Source of the DNA: CF-167 sp963695195
GTDB lineage: Bacteria; Chloroflexota; Limnocylindria; QHBO01
Direction of reading: 5' to 3'
Assembly: GCA_963695195.1 (NCBI GenBank)
Contig: CAVOGE010000007.1
Span: 310,001-374,000 of the forward strand
Length of the DNA: 64,000 nt
Below the pieces are notes generated by a model. That model was not told the DNA's origin and made no database searches. It saw only the letters and a list, made by a program, of their open reading frames with translations. Shown here in pieces: positions 53,825-63,153 of the stretch (the stretch's first letter is position 1; the number at the start of each line of letters is the position of its first letter). The translations under genes were made by a program, and so were the position numbers.

Positions 53825-56341
53825 TCACGCGGAGGGCGCGACCTCGTAGAGCCCAAGCCTCGCCACGGCCCGCTGCAGCCAGGCGGGTGCCCACCAGTTG
53901 ACCCAGCCCATCAGGCGCATGAAGGCCGGCACCAACAGCCCGCGCACGATGGTGGCGTCGATCAGCACGGCGAGCGACATGGTGATCCCGAGCGCCTTGA
54001 TGAAGATGATGCTCGAGAGCGCGAAAGCGGCGAAGACGGCGACCATGATCAGCGCAGCCCCGGTGATGATCCCGCCGGTGATGCCGATCCCTTCCGCCAC
54101 GGCTCGGGTGTTGTCGCCGGTCGCCAGGTATCGCTCGCGGATCCGCGACAGGAGCAGCACCTCGTAGTCCATCGACAGCCCGAACAGGATGGCGAACATG
54201 ATCAGAGGCAGCCAGGCGCCGATGGCTCCGGACGCCTCGAAGCCGAGCTGCTCGGAGAGATGGCCCTGCTGGAAGATCCAGACCAGCGCGCCGAAGCTGG
54301 CGCTCACGCTGATCAGGCTCATCAGGACCGCCTTCAGCGGCAGGAAGACCGATCCGAAGGTGAGGAACAGGACGCCGCCAGTGACGATCACCACGATCAG
54401 GATCGCCGTCGGCACGGACGCGCGGAAGCTGTCCATGAAGTCGGCCGAGCGCGAGGGCAGGCCGGCGGTCAGGACATCGGCACCTGCGGGCGGCGCGATG
54501 GCGCGCACGTCGGCCACCAGTTCTCGTCCGGCGTCGGAGTCGGGAAGGTGGCTCGAGAAGACGCGCAGTTTGGTCGTGTCGACGGCCAGCCACTCGTCCA
54601 TGTACGTCGCGACCGCGGCCGGCACGCTCGGAGGCCACTGGTCACGCGGCAGGCTGAGCAGCAGGGCGTACTGGTCGGCAGGCATGCCGGGTGGCGGCGT
54701 CAGGGCGCTCTCGACCTCGCTCACCCCGTTCAGCGCGCCGATCGCGTCGATGTAGGTCTGCAGCGTCGCCTGCCGTTCCACTCCCACGCCGCTCTGCAGA
54801 TCCGCGTCGGGCCAGGTGACGGCGACCGTGATCGGGTCGCTCTCGCCGCCGGGGAATTCGTCGACGATGACCTCGAAGCCGATGCGCGCCGGGGTCGCCG
54901 GCAGGTCCGCGAGATTCTGCCCGGTCGAGAGCTGGATCCCGAGGAACGGTGAGCCGGCAAGGACCAGCAGCGGCGAGGACCGGGAGGGCCACCACCACCG
55001 GCCGCCGCATGACCCGCGCCGCCACCCACGCCCACACGCCCTTGCCATGGCGCTGGTCAGCCGCGTCGATGTCGTCCTCGACCAGCCGCAGGAAGCGCGG
55101 CAGCGGGATCCGCAGTCGATTGACCCGGGTGCCGAGCACCGAGAGCGCCGCCGGCAAGCACGGTCAGGGCAAAGAGCAGGGTCGACAGCACCGTGACGAC
55201 ACCGCCGATCCCCATGCTGCGCAGGGCAGCAGCGTCAAAGACCGCCAGCGATGAGAGTCCGATGGCGACCGCCACGCCGGAGATGGCGACCGCCTTGCCG
55301 ACGCTGCCCATCATTCGCTCCAGGGCGATCTCGGTGTCGTGGTGGCGCAGCTCTTCCCGGAAGCGACTGACCATGAAGAGCGAGTAGTCGATCGCCAGCG
55401 CCAGCCCGATCATGGTCGCCAGGTTGTTCACGAAGATGCTCATCTCCATGACGCTCGCGAGCAGCGCGATCACCGCGAAGGCGGTCGGCATGGCGAGCGC
55501 GGCGATCAGGAGCGGCAGCGCCGCCGCGACCAGCGTCCCGAAGACGGTCAGCAGGATCAGCAACGCGATCGGCAGGCTGACGATCTCGGCCTGGACGAGG
55601 TCCGATTCGATCTTGTCGTTGAACTCGTGGTAGAGCTGCGGAATGCCGGTCACCCACATCTCCACGCCGTCGGGACGCTCCACCATCTCCGCAAGTCGCC
55701 CGGCGTCGATGACCGAGTCCTCGATCGCCAGGTCGAGGTAGACGGCGGCCATGGTGGTCGTCCCATCGTTGCTCAGCAGCGCCGTCGCCCCGGTCTCAGC
55801 GTAGGTCAGGATCCGGGTCACCAACGGGTCGCCGGCCACATCGACGAGGCTCTCGCGCACCACTGACTGGAAGGCGGGTGAGGCAGCGTCGCCTGCGGGA
55901 TCGCGGTACACGACCAGCATGGTGGTGGCCTGCTCGCCGAAGCGATCCGCAGAGCAGCTCGGCGGCTCGCTGCTCCTCCGAGCCCGGGATCACCCAGCCT
56001 CCCTGGATCAGTTCCCCGCCCGCTGCGCTGGCCCACACGTTGACGCCGATGACGGCGGCCAGACCCAGCACCAAGAGGAGGCGGCGGAAGCGGAAGTCGA
56101 AGCGGCCAACGGCGGCGAAGACGCCGGTCGGATGCGGCTCACGGACGTGACCGGAATGACCGGGCGACACGACCGCGCCGGGATCGCCCCGGGGGCCATC
56201 GGCGGTACCTGCGGCCGGCATCTGCACCTCGGCAGTGGGTCGGGGCCGTCGCAGCCCGAACCATGCCGCGAGGGTGAGCCCCGCCCCGACGATTGCCATC
56301 CCGACTGCAATGAGTCCGCGCCGCTCCCGATTCACCAGCAC
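53825..56341 (-). pseudogene. MMPL/RND-family membrane exporter, three frameshifts
   Basis: An MMPL protein of about 840 residues. The N-terminal part has a first membrane helix, a GFDF-like FRRLLLVLGLAAVIG helix and GGWVIPGSEEQRAAELL. An extracytoplasmic domain (MLVVYRDPAGD, VEMWVTGIPQLYHEF) follows, then SLPIALLILLTVFG and AIDYSLFMVSRFREEL. The second half repeats the pattern, with FGLSMDYEVLLLSRIRERY. Frame breaks lie near 55951, 55150 and 54985. Both proton-relay regions are recognisable. MMPL proteins export lipids, siderophores or drugs. It starts at GTG 56341, next to a TetR-type operator. Confidence 0.83.
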
Positions 56342-56348
56342 CTCAGTA

Positions 56349-56362
56349 TGAATGAGCGTTCA
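56349..56362. promoter_or_regulatory. TetR-type operator upstream of the MMPL gene
   Basis: TGAATGAGCGTTCA has matching TGAA/TTCA ends and near-symmetric centre, the form often bound by TetR-family repressors of exporters. It lies 8 bases upstream of GTG 56341, overlapping the expected promoter. No tetR gene is visible in the window. Confidence 0.45.
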
Positions 56363-56474
56363 GTGATTCAACGTCGAGCGTACACAATTTCAGGAGGAGG
56401 CTGTGGTCGAGGCCATCTCCTCGCTGCTGAGCGGTCGCTGCGCTGCTGACCCCGCCCCGGCCGTCGCGCCTCGG

Positions 56475-56480
56475 TATCAT
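56475..56480 (+). promoter_or_regulatory. Leaderless-type -10 box (TATCAT) before the MFS mini-leader
   Basis: TATCAT ends 6 nt before GTG 56487, the start of an 8-residue leader frame, and 29 nt before the MFS start. Confidence 0.45.
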
Positions 56481-56486
56481 CCGCGC

Positions 56487-56513
56487 GTGATCCGCGCCAC
56501 GACCACTCCGTGA
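56487..56513 (+). CDS. 8-residue leader ORF overlapping the MFS start
   Basis: GTG 56487 opens MIRATTTP, stop TGA at 56511-56513, which overlaps the GTG start (56510) of the transporter gene in a GTGA junction. The TATCAT box is spaced as in other leaderless starts in the window. The leader would allow the transporter, which lacks a ribosome site, to be translated by coupling. Very short, so tentative. Confidence 0.4.
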   Translation: MIRATTTP

Positions 56514-57853
56514 GCCGATTGTCGCCCGCCGGCTGGTGGCGGGGCCTGGGCGGCCTGACCCGCTCCGGCAGCGCGACCGAGGGTCTGTCGTGGGCTCTCT
56601 ACGACTTCGCGAACACCATCTTCAGCTTCGCCATCGTCAGCTTCGCCATGAGCCTGTGGGCGATCCAGTACCTGGGCGAGGCAGCCGGCCAGTTCTGGTT
56701 CACCTTCGCGGTGAGCGTGAGCGTTCTGCTGAACGCGGCCGTCTCCCCCGTGCTCGGTGCCATGAGCGATCGGATGGGGCGTCGCAAGCCGTTCCTGGCG
56801 ATCTTCACCGCGCTCGCCATCGGGCCAACCCTGTTCATCGGCTTCGTGGACATCGGGCTCGGCCTCCTCTTCTTTGCCGCCGCGAACTTCGCCTACCAGG
56901 CGGCGCTCATCTACTACGACGCCCTGCTGCCCGACGTGGCGCGACCCGAAACCCGCGGCCGCCTCTCGGGGGTTGGCGTGGCACTTGGGTACGTCGGCAC
57001 CATCGTCTCCGGACTCCTCTTCCGGTTCACCACCGATACCAACGGCGACTCGACGGCGGCGAGCTTCCTGCTGGTCGGGTCACTCTTCGCGGTCTTTGCC
57101 TTCCCGATCTTCCTGCGCGTGCGGGAGCGCTCGCCGCGAGGCACGCACTTCCGCATGCTCGACGCCGTCCGTTCGTGGAGCCAGCTCCGCGCGACGATCG
57201 ACCACGCGCGACAAACGCCGGGTCTGCTGCGATTCATCGTCGGGCGTTTCTTCTACTCCGACCCGGTCAACACGGTCATCGTGGTGATGAGCGCTTTCGC
57301 CACCCAGGCCGTCGGCTACACGAGCTCAGAGGCGCTCAACATCCTGCTGCTCCTGACCGTGGTGGCGGTCGTCGCGTCGTTCGGGTGGGGTTGGCTGACC
57401 GATAGGATCGGCGCCAAGCGGACCCTGCTCATCGTCCTCGGCTCGTGGACCGCCGGGCTCCTGCTGGCCGGGGTGGTGCTCAACCCGACCACCTTCCTGA
57501 TCGCCGGGGCGATCCTCGGCTCAGGTCTTGGCGGTGTCGCCGTCACCGATCGGCTGCTGCTTCTGCGACTGGCCCGCCCCGACCAGGTCGGCGAGATGCT
57601 CGGCCTCTACGGCCTGGCCGGCAAGTTCAGCGCGGTGATTGGACCGATCGCGTACGGGACGATCGTCGGGCTCCTCCTCGGTCCGTTGGGCAAGACCGCC
57701 TACCAGGTTGCGATCCTGTCGCTGCTGGCGCTGATGGTGATCGGTTTCGTGATCGTTCGGAAGGTCCCCGAGGGGGTCGCCCACCCGGAGCAGGAGCAGG
57801 AGCTCGGCACGCCGGTAGAGCCGGCCATCGTGCCGCCAGGCGAGGCGCCGTGA
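56510..57853 (+). CDS. UMF1/Atg22-like MFS transporter
   Basis: A 447-residue protein with about twelve membrane helices. The N-terminal LSWALYDFANTIFSFAIVSFAMSLW is the YDxANxxF signature of the UMF1 (Atg22-like) family, and the DRMGRRKPF loop is MFS motif A. Yeast Atg22 exports vacuolar amino acids; bacterial substrates are unknown. GTG 56510 is the only suitable start and is overlapped by a leader ORF. Its stop overlaps GTG 57850 of the phosphodiesterase gene, so the two form an operon; glycerol-3-phosphate or another phosphodiester product might be the substrate (speculative). Confidence 0.88.
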   Translation: MSRLSPAGWWRGLGGLTRSGSATEGLSWALYDFANTIFSFAIVSFAMSLWAIQYLGEAAGQFWFTFAVSVSVLLNAAVSPVLGAMSDRMGRRKPFLAIFTALAIGPTLFIGFVDIGLGLLFFAAANFAYQAALIYYDALLPDVARPETRGRLSGVGVALGYVGTIVSGLLFRFTTDTNGDSTAASFLLVGSLFAVFAFPIFLRVRERSPRGTHFRMLDAVRSWSQLRATIDHARQTPGLLRFIVGRFFYSDPVNTVIVVMSAFATQAVGYTSSEALNILLLLTVVAVVASFGWGWLTDRIGAKRTLLIVLGSWTAGLLLAGVVLNPTTFLIAGAILGSGLGGVAVTDRLLLLRLARPDQVGEMLGLYGLAGKFSAVIGPIAYGTIVGLLLGPLGKTAYQVAILSLLALMVIGFVIVRKVPEGVAHPEQEQELGTPVEPAIVPPGEAP

Positions 57854-58605
57854 CCCTCGTCGTTGGCCACCGCGGTGCACCCACCGAGGGACCGGAGAAC
57901 ACCATGGAGGCCTATCGGCTTGGGGTTGCCGCGGGTGCCGATGCCATCGAGCTCGACGTTCACCTCACCGCGGACGGCCAGCTTGTCGTGATTCACGACG
58001 AAACGCTTGAGCGAACAACCGATACGACGGGAGCCGTGGCGCAGCTCACCATGGCTGAGATCGGCCGCGCCGACGCCGGGCACCACTTCAGGGCTGACGA
58101 CGGGTCGTTCCCGTTCCGCGGCAAGGGGCTGCGCGTGCCGACACTGCCGGAAGTGCTCGAGTGGCTTCCCTCCGGCATCGGCCTGGTCGTCGAGGTGAAG
58201 GCGCGCGGGGCCACCGATGCGACCGTCGCCGCACTCCGTGAGTCGCGGGTCCGCGCGGCCGGGGCGGCGAGCGTCATCAGCTTCGATCCCGATGCGATCA
58301 ACCGCGCCCACGAGCTGGATCCGGGTCTGATGACCGGGTACCTGCTCGTTCCGGGAGAGAATGTCGACCGCGCCCTCACCTTTGCCGTTGAGCGGGGGCA
58401 TGGCGCGGTTCACCCGTGGGAGGGCGATCTCGGGCTTGACCCCGCGCCGTTCCTGTCGCAGGCGGTCGCCTATGGAAGGCAGGTCGGCTGCTACGTCGTC
58501 AATGAGCCGGATCGCATGCGACAGTTGGCCGCCTGCGGGCTCTGGGGCTTCGTTACCGACCGGCCACGAATCGCGCGCGAAGCGCTCGGGCCGCGCGCCA
58601 GCTGA
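57850..58605 (+). CDS. Glycerophosphodiester phosphodiesterase
   Basis: A 251-residue GDPD enzyme: HRGAPTEGPENTMEAY at the N-terminus (catalytic His and Glu), AIELDVHLTADGQLVVIHDETLERTT (metal ligands and second catalytic His) and a TIM-barrel ending in VNEPDRMRQLAACGLWGFVTDRP. It cleaves glycerophosphodiesters to glycerol-3-phosphate and an alcohol. There is no signal peptide, so it is cytoplasmic. GTG 57850 overlaps the transporter stop. Confidence 0.93.
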   Translation: MTLVVGHRGAPTEGPENTMEAYRLGVAAGADAIELDVHLTADGQLVVIHDETLERTTDTTGAVAQLTMAEIGRADAGHHFRADDGSFPFRGKGLRVPTLPEVLEWLPSGIGLVVEVKARGATDATVAALRESRVRAAGAASVISFDPDAINRAHELDPGLMTGYLLVPGENVDRALTFAVERGHGAVHPWEGDLGLDPAPFLSQAVAYGRQVGCYVVNEPDRMRQLAACGLWGFVTDRPRIAREALGPRAS

Positions 58606-58624
58606 TCCGCCGGGTTCGTCGCCG

Positions 58625-59017
58625 TCAACCGACGGCGAGCTCGCCGAGCGCGGCTCGGGCGGCCGCCGGATCGCTGACACCGAACCCGATCTGCACCTTG
58701 TCGCCATCCATGCCGATGACGAACATGGACTCAAGGTTGACCCCGGCCCGGGCGATCCGCCGCGACGCATCGGCCAGGGTGCCGGGCCGATGCTCGAGTG
58801 CGGCGACCACCATCGGCGCCTCTCGGTAGCTCGCCTCGCGCGAGTCGAGCGCCGCGCGCGCCGCGTCTTCGTCATCCACGGTGAAGGCGAGCGAGCCAAC
58901 CGGCCCGGCGGCGATCCCCGCGGTGGCGGTGATGTTGATGCCGGCCTCGCCAAGCGCCTCGGCGACCTCTGCCAGGCTGCCCGGTCGATTCGGCAGATCG
59001 ACGATGAAAACGTGCAT
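58625..59017 (-). CDS. Tandem ACT-domain protein
   Basis: A 130-residue protein made of two ACT domains: VDLPNRPGSLAEVAEALGEAGINITA and AALEHRPGTLADASRRIARAGVNLESMFV. ACT pairs bind amino acids and usually regulate biosynthetic enzymes; here there is no enzyme domain. ATG 59017 has a GGGAGC-type site; a TACACT box lies 65 nt upstream, so this gene has an untranslated leader of about 60 nt. Ligand unknown. Confidence 0.85.
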   Translation of the reverse strand: MHVFIVDLPNRPGSLAEVAEALGEAGINITATAGIAAGPVGSLAFTVDDEDAARAALDSREASYREAPMVVAALEHRPGTLADASRRIARAGVNLESMFVIGMDGDKVQIGFGVSDPAAARAALGELAVG

Positions 59018-59113
59018 CTCATGCTCCCGCTGCGTCCGCTCGCCGGGAGCACTGCGTGGCGCCCGTGCGCGCTGAAGGCGATGAGTGTACGACCGGCTGT
59101 CATCATCTCCGGC

Positions 59114-59914
59114 ATGCGGCGGCACCTCGGATTCGGCATGACAGCGCAGCGTGACCTCGAGGCCGTGACGTCCACCCGGCTTGGCCAGCGCCTCGAGGCG
59201 CTCGGCTACGACGAGCTGTGGGCGAACGATGGGCGGCTCGGATCCGGACTCGCCACGCTGGCGGCCGCCAGCGGAGACTCGAGCAGGATTGACCTGTGCG
59301 TCGGCGTGATTCCCCTATCGGAGCGTACGACCGACTCGATCGCCTCCGAGGTCGCGTCGTTAGGCATCTCCCACGAGCGGCTCGTGCTGGGCCTCGGGAC
59401 CGGATCGAGCGCGTCGCTGGCACTCGTTCGCGACGCCGTGCTGGACCTGCGGACGTTGCTCCCCAACGTCCGACTCGCGATCGCGGCGCTGGGGCCCCGC
59501 ATGTGCCGCCTGGGCGGCGAGGTTGCCGACCTGGTACTTCTCAACTGGGCGTCCCCGGAGCGTATCGTCTGGGCCCGGGCGCTGATCAACGAGGGGGCGC
59601 GCGACGCTGCGCGTCCGGCACCGCGCGTCGCTGGCTATGTGCGCGTGGCGATCGGCGCAGATGCCGAGGCCCGCCTGACCGCAGAGGCAGCCCGGTACCG
59701 GGGACGGCCGCGCCCGTACACGCGCCTCTTCGACGCGCAGCAGGTGGACGCCCTGGGGATCCCCGGGGTCGCCGCATCGGCGCCGGAAGGCGTCGCCGCC
59801 CTGCTGGAGCCGTACCGGACCGCGCTCGACAGTTGCGTGGTGCGGGCGCTTCCCGCCGATCCGTCGATGGAAGGCTGGCTGGCTGTCGCCGAGGCCGCTA
59901 CGCTGCGATCATGA
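59114..59914 (+). CDS. LLM-class F420-dependent oxidoreductase (short form)
   Basis: A 266-residue luciferase-like protein: RLEALGYDELWANDGRLGSGLATLAAAS, the family's RIDLCVGVIPLSERT strand, HERLVLGLGTGSS and LAIAALGPRMCRLGGEVADLVLLNW. It resembles F420-dependent reductases and methylenetetrahydromethanopterin reductase-like proteins, though shorter than usual (about 300). ATG 59114 is preferred to codons inside the opposite-strand ACT gene. Its stop overlaps the DUF1028 start (ATGA). Confidence 0.82.
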   Translation: MRRHLGFGMTAQRDLEAVTSTRLGQRLEALGYDELWANDGRLGSGLATLAAASGDSSRIDLCVGVIPLSERTTDSIASEVASLGISHERLVLGLGTGSSASLALVRDAVLDLRTLLPNVRLAIAALGPRMCRLGGEVADLVLLNWASPERIVWARALINEGARDAARPAPRVAGYVRVAIGADAEARLTAEAARYRGRPRPYTRLFDAQQVDALGIPGVAASAPEGVAALLEPYRTALDSCVVRALPADPSMEGWLAVAEAATLRS

Positions 59915-60813
59915 CCTACAGCATCGCGGCCCGAGATCCGGCCACCGGGCGCTTCGGCATCGGCGTGCAGTCCCACTATCTCGGCGTCGGGCCTGTCGTC
60001 CCGTGGCTGGAGGCTGGGGTCGGCGCCGTTGCCACCCAGGCGTCGGTCAACGTCAGCTTCGGTCCGATCGGGCTCGAGTTGCTTCGGGCGGGGCGATCCG
60101 CCGAAGAGGTGGTGGCGTCCCTGGTGGCCGGCGACGATCAACCGGAGATTCGCCAGCTGGGCGTTGTTGACGCAAGCGGGCGGGCGGCGGCCCACACCGG
60201 TGCCGAATGCATACCGGCCTGCGGCCACCTTGTTGGCGACGGGTACACGGTGCAGGGCAACCTGCTGGCGGCGGACACCTGCTGGCCAGCCATGGCCGCG
60301 GCCTACGAGGCCGGGTTGGCAGCCGGGGAGCCCCTCGTGGAGCGGCTGCTGCAGGCGATGGAGGCGGCTGAACGCGAGGGTGGCGACGTTCGCGGCCGCC
60401 AATCCGCGGCGATCGTGATCGTGGCCGCCGAACCACAGGCGGCGGCGTGGCGCGGTCGACTGCTGGACATGCGCATCGAGGATCACCACGACCCGGTGCC
60501 GGAGCTGCGGCGAATTGTGACCCTGCAGCTGGCGTACGACCTGCTGCATGACGAGGGGGAAGCAGCACGAACCGGGCGGCCCGTCGAGGAGCGCTACGCG
60601 GAGGCTCGGCGGATGGCCCCCCATGCCATGGAGCTCGTCTTCTGGCGGGGCGTCGAGTTGGCGGGTGCGGGCGATCTCGACGGAGCACGCCGCGAGCTGC
60701 GGATCGCGTTTGCCGCCGCACCGAACTGGCAGGCGACGCTCGAACACCTGGCCGAGGCACGGCGCGAGGGGATCACGCCCGACCTGTACGCAGCGCTGGT
60801 GGCGGACGCCTAG
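59911..60813 (+). CDS. DUF1028 (Ntn-hydrolase-like) protein
   Basis: A 300-residue protein. The first 200 residues are the DUF1028 domain: MTYSIAARDPATGRFGIGVQSH, PWLEAGVGAVATQASVN, HTGAECIPACGHLVGDGYTVQGNLLA. This domain has an Ntn-hydrolase fold, but catalytic activity is unproven. The last 100 residues are a helical, TPR-like extension seen in some members. It overlaps the F420 oxidoreductase stop by 4 bases and ends 10 bases from the convergent trxB gene. Confidence 0.88.
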   Translation: MTYSIAARDPATGRFGIGVQSHYLGVGPVVPWLEAGVGAVATQASVNVSFGPIGLELLRAGRSAEEVVASLVAGDDQPEIRQLGVVDASGRAAAHTGAECIPACGHLVGDGYTVQGNLLAADTCWPAMAAAYEAGLAAGEPLVERLLQAMEAAEREGGDVRGRQSAAIVIVAAEPQAAAWRGRLLDMRIEDHHDPVPELRRIVTLQLAYDLLHDEGEAARTGRPVEERYAEARRMAPHAMELVFWRGVELAGAGDLDGARRELRIAFAAAPNWQATLEHLAEARREGITPDLYAALVADA

Positions 60814-60823
60814 GCGCCAGCGC

Positions 60824-61825
60824 CTACCAGTTGGTGGGGGTTGACGCCTCGATCTCGCCGACCGACTCGAGCCAGCGCTCGGCATCGATGGCCGCGCGGC
60901 ACCCGTCCCCCGCCGCGGTGATCGCCTGGCGGTAGACATGGTCGTGGACGTCTCCGGCCACGAAGACCCCCTCCACCTTGGTCCTGGTGCCCGCCTCGAC
61001 GGTGCAGTAACCGCGCGCGTCGAGGTCGAGCTGACCCTCGACGAGCGAGGTGTTCGGCTTGTAGCCGATGGCGATGAAGAGCCCCTGCACCGCCAGCGTC
61101 GACTCCTCGCCGGTCACCGTGTCGCGCAGTGCGAGCTCGTTGACGGTCATCTCGCCGCGAACCTCGGTCACCTCGGTGTTCCAGCGAACCTCGATCTTGG
61201 GATGATTCAGGGCGCGGTCCTGCATGATCTTGCTGCCGCGGAATGCATCCCGGCGGTGGAGCATGGTTATCTTGGAGGCGAAGCGGGTCAGGAAGAGCGC
61301 CTCCTCCAGCGCGGTGTCCCCCCCGCCGACCACCGCAATTTCGCGATCGCGGAAGAAGAAGCCATCGCAGGTGGCGCAGGCGCTCACTCCCCGACCGCGG
61401 AATGCCTCCTCGGACGGCAGACCCAGCCAGAGCGCCGAAGCACCGGTGGCCACGATGACGGCATCTGCGCGGTATTCGTCCTCCCCCACCCACATCCGGA
61501 ACGGGCGCTCGGAGAAGTCGACGCGAGTGACGTCCTTGTCGAGCAGCGTGCTGCCGAACCGTTCGGCCTGGTCGCGGAAGAGCTGCATCAGCTCCGGACC
61601 CTGGATTCCAGCGGGGAAGCCGGGATAGTTTTCGACGTCGGAGGTGATCATCAGCTGCCCGAGCGGCGTATTGCCGGCAAAGACCATCGGCTCGAGATTC
61701 GCACGGGACGCGTAGATGGCGGCGGTCAGCCCGGCCGGACCGGACCCGATGATTGCGAGTTTGTGGTCGCGCCTGTCGGCGTCGTGCCTGGTATCGGCTG
61801 GGGTTGGCGGTGCGGTAGTTGTCAT
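60824..61825 (-). CDS. trxB: Thioredoxin-disulfide reductase
   Basis: A 333-residue flavoprotein: FAD motif IIGSGPAGLTAAIYASR near residues 25-41, redox-active CATC (Cys150-Cys153), NADPH motif VVGGGDTALEEALFL and the late FAD motif GVFVAGDVHDHVYRQAITAAGDG. It uses NADPH to reduce thioredoxin in the cytoplasm. ATG 61825 has a TACACT box 9 nt upstream. It sits beside ccdA and a TlpA-like gene, forming a thiol-redox block. Confidence 0.96.
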   Translation of the reverse strand: MTTTAPPTPADTRHDADRRDHKLAIIGSGPAGLTAAIYASRANLEPMVFAGNTPLGQLMITSDVENYPGFPAGIQGPELMQLFRDQAERFGSTLLDKDVTRVDFSERPFRMWVGEDEYRADAVIVATGASALWLGLPSEEAFRGRGVSACATCDGFFFRDREIAVVGGGDTALEEALFLTRFASKITMLHRRDAFRGSKIMQDRALNHPKIEVRWNTEVTEVRGEMTVNELALRDTVTGEESTLAVQGLFIAIGYKPNTSLVEGQLDLDARGYCTVEAGTRTKVEGVFVAGDVHDHVYRQAITAAGDGCRAAIDAERWLESVGEIEASTPTNW

Positions 61826-61834
61826 GTGCCTCGC

Positions 61835-61840
61835 AGTGTA
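61835..61840 (-). promoter_or_regulatory. Short-leader -10 box (TACACT) for trxB
   Basis: TACACT on the minus strand ends 9 nt before ATG 61825. Confidence 0.45.
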
Positions 61841-61874
61841 TCGCTAGTTGCGCAAAGACGCAAGTGATTCGCGC

Positions 61875-62540
61875 CTAGCCGAGGAGGTTCGGCAGGTTGG
61901 CGGAGAGATCCCAGAGGCCGACCGCCACCAGCACCGTCCCGAGCACGAGCTGCATCGGTCGCTCCCAGCGGACCATCGCGCGGGCCAGGCGCGCGCCGCT
62001 CACCTGGTCGAAGAGACCGATAGCGAAGAGCGGCAACCCGAACCCGATACCGAAGGCCAGGAAGAAGGCGAGCTGGCCGACCACGTCCCCGATGGTCAGC
62101 GAGTACGCAAAGATGACGACCAGGAAGGGTCCCGAGCAGGGCACCGCGATGGGCGCGAAGAGCAGCCCGTAGGCGAAGGCGCCGATCGCCGGACCGCCCC
62201 TGCCCGCGACCGCCGGCGATAGCTGCGGCAGCCGTGCGAAGGGATTCCGGCCCAGCAGAAGCAGGACACCCAGCAGGATCAGGAGACCATCGGCGACCGG
62301 CAGGACGACGCGAATGAAGTCGCCCAGCGGCGCGGCCAGGGCGGCGAAGACGGCACCGATGACCACCATCCCGACCACCACCCCGGCCCAGACCAGCCCG
62401 GCAGCCGCGGCCGGGGGAAAGCGGCGGTCTCCCGTCGATGCACCGGTCAGGAAGGCAAGGAATGCCGGATACAGGGGCAGGATGCACGGCGTAATGGTGG
62501 CGCCGATCCCGAGCAGGACAGCCCCCGCCAGCTCCCCCAT
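61875..62540 (-). CDS. ccdA: CcdA-type cytochrome c biogenesis/thiol-disulfide membrane protein
   Basis: A 221-residue protein with six membrane helices. Helix 1 has GATITPCILPLYPAFLAF and helix 4 AVPCSGPFLVVIF, the paired PC motifs that hold the redox-active cysteines of CcdA/DsbD-beta. It carries electrons from cytoplasmic thioredoxin to extracytoplasmic thioredoxin-like proteins. ATG 62540 lies 4 bases after the TlpA-like gene stop, so the two form an operon, with trxB supplying reduced thioredoxin. Confidence 0.92.
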   Translation of the reverse strand: MGELAGAVLLGIGATITPCILPLYPAFLAFLTGASTGDRRFPPAAAAGLVWAGVVVGMVVIGAVFAALAAPLGDFIRVVLPVADGLLILLGVLLLLGRNPFARLPQLSPAVAGRGGPAIGAFAYGLLFAPIAVPCSGPFLVVIFAYSLTIGDVVGQLAFFLAFGIGFGLPLFAIGLFDQVSGARLARAMVRWERPMQLVLGTVLVAVGLWDLSANLPNLLG

Positions 62541-62544
62541 GCGG

Positions 62545-63147
62545 TCAGCCGCCGACCGCGGCGGCCACCTCCGCCGCGTTGAGTTGCGTGCCGAGGCCGA
62601 TAAGCTCCACGGAGCCGTCGGTGCGGAACAGGATCTTTGGCATCGATGGCGGATTCAGCACCGCTGCCCCGAATCGGTCGCGCAGCTGTCGCGCGAGGTC
62701 CGCGTTGGCCACCGCGAAGGGCCAGTCGAAGCCCTCGCGATCGGCGTATTCGGCCAGGTCGAACGGACGTTCGTTGGGATCGACGTCGAGGCTGATCGAG
62801 TGGAACGTGGCCAGGTCGTGCGCATCCGATACCTGGCGCTGCTGGCCGCGGCAGTTGGTGCACCAGATGGCCATCGTCTCGAGCAGCACCGGCTGCTCCG
62901 CGGCCAGCTCGCCAATGGTGAACTCATCGCCGGTCCGCACGTCGACGAGCACCACCGAGTGCAGCGGGTCGCTCGCCAGGCCCGCGCGCGGCGTGCCCGA
63001 TCCCACCGGCGGCGGGGAGCCCGCCGAAGAAGAAGAAGCTGACGGGGTCTGCCCGCCGGGCGACGCAACCTCGCTCGCGGATGGCGCGGCCGCGCATGCG
63101 GCGAGCACAACCACGAGGCTCAAGAGGACGGAGGGGGCATGTCTCAC
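62545..63147 (-). CDS. TlpA/redoxin-like lipoprotein
   Basis: About 200 residues. GTG 63147 gives a clean lipoprotein signal MRHAPSVLLSLVVVLAAC with the lipobox Cys at residue 18, and a TAGGGT box 6 nt upstream; a TTG at 63153 is in frame but less likely. After a Ser/Gly/Pro linker comes a thioredoxin-like domain with FTIGELAAEQPVLLETMAIWCTNCRGQQ (CxxC) and a cis-Pro segment, NPPSMPKILFRTDG. It probably receives electrons from CcdA to reduce apocytochrome c or other exported thiols. Confidence 0.9.
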   Translation of the reverse strand: MRHAPSVLLSLVVVLAACAAAPSASEVASPGGQTPSASSSSAGSPPPVGSGTPRAGLASDPLHSVVLVDVRTGDEFTIGELAAEQPVLLETMAIWCTNCRGQQRQVSDAHDLATFHSISLDVDPNERPFDLAEYADREGFDWPFAVANADLARQLRDRFGAAVLNPPSMPKILFRTDGSVELIGLGTQLNAAEVAAAVGG

Positions 63148-63153
63148 CGACAA

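Noticed and set aside
58361..59113. N-terminal extension of the F420 oxidoreductase
   Set aside because: The extension is low-complexity and antisense to the ACT-domain gene; the conserved protein begins at ATG 59114.
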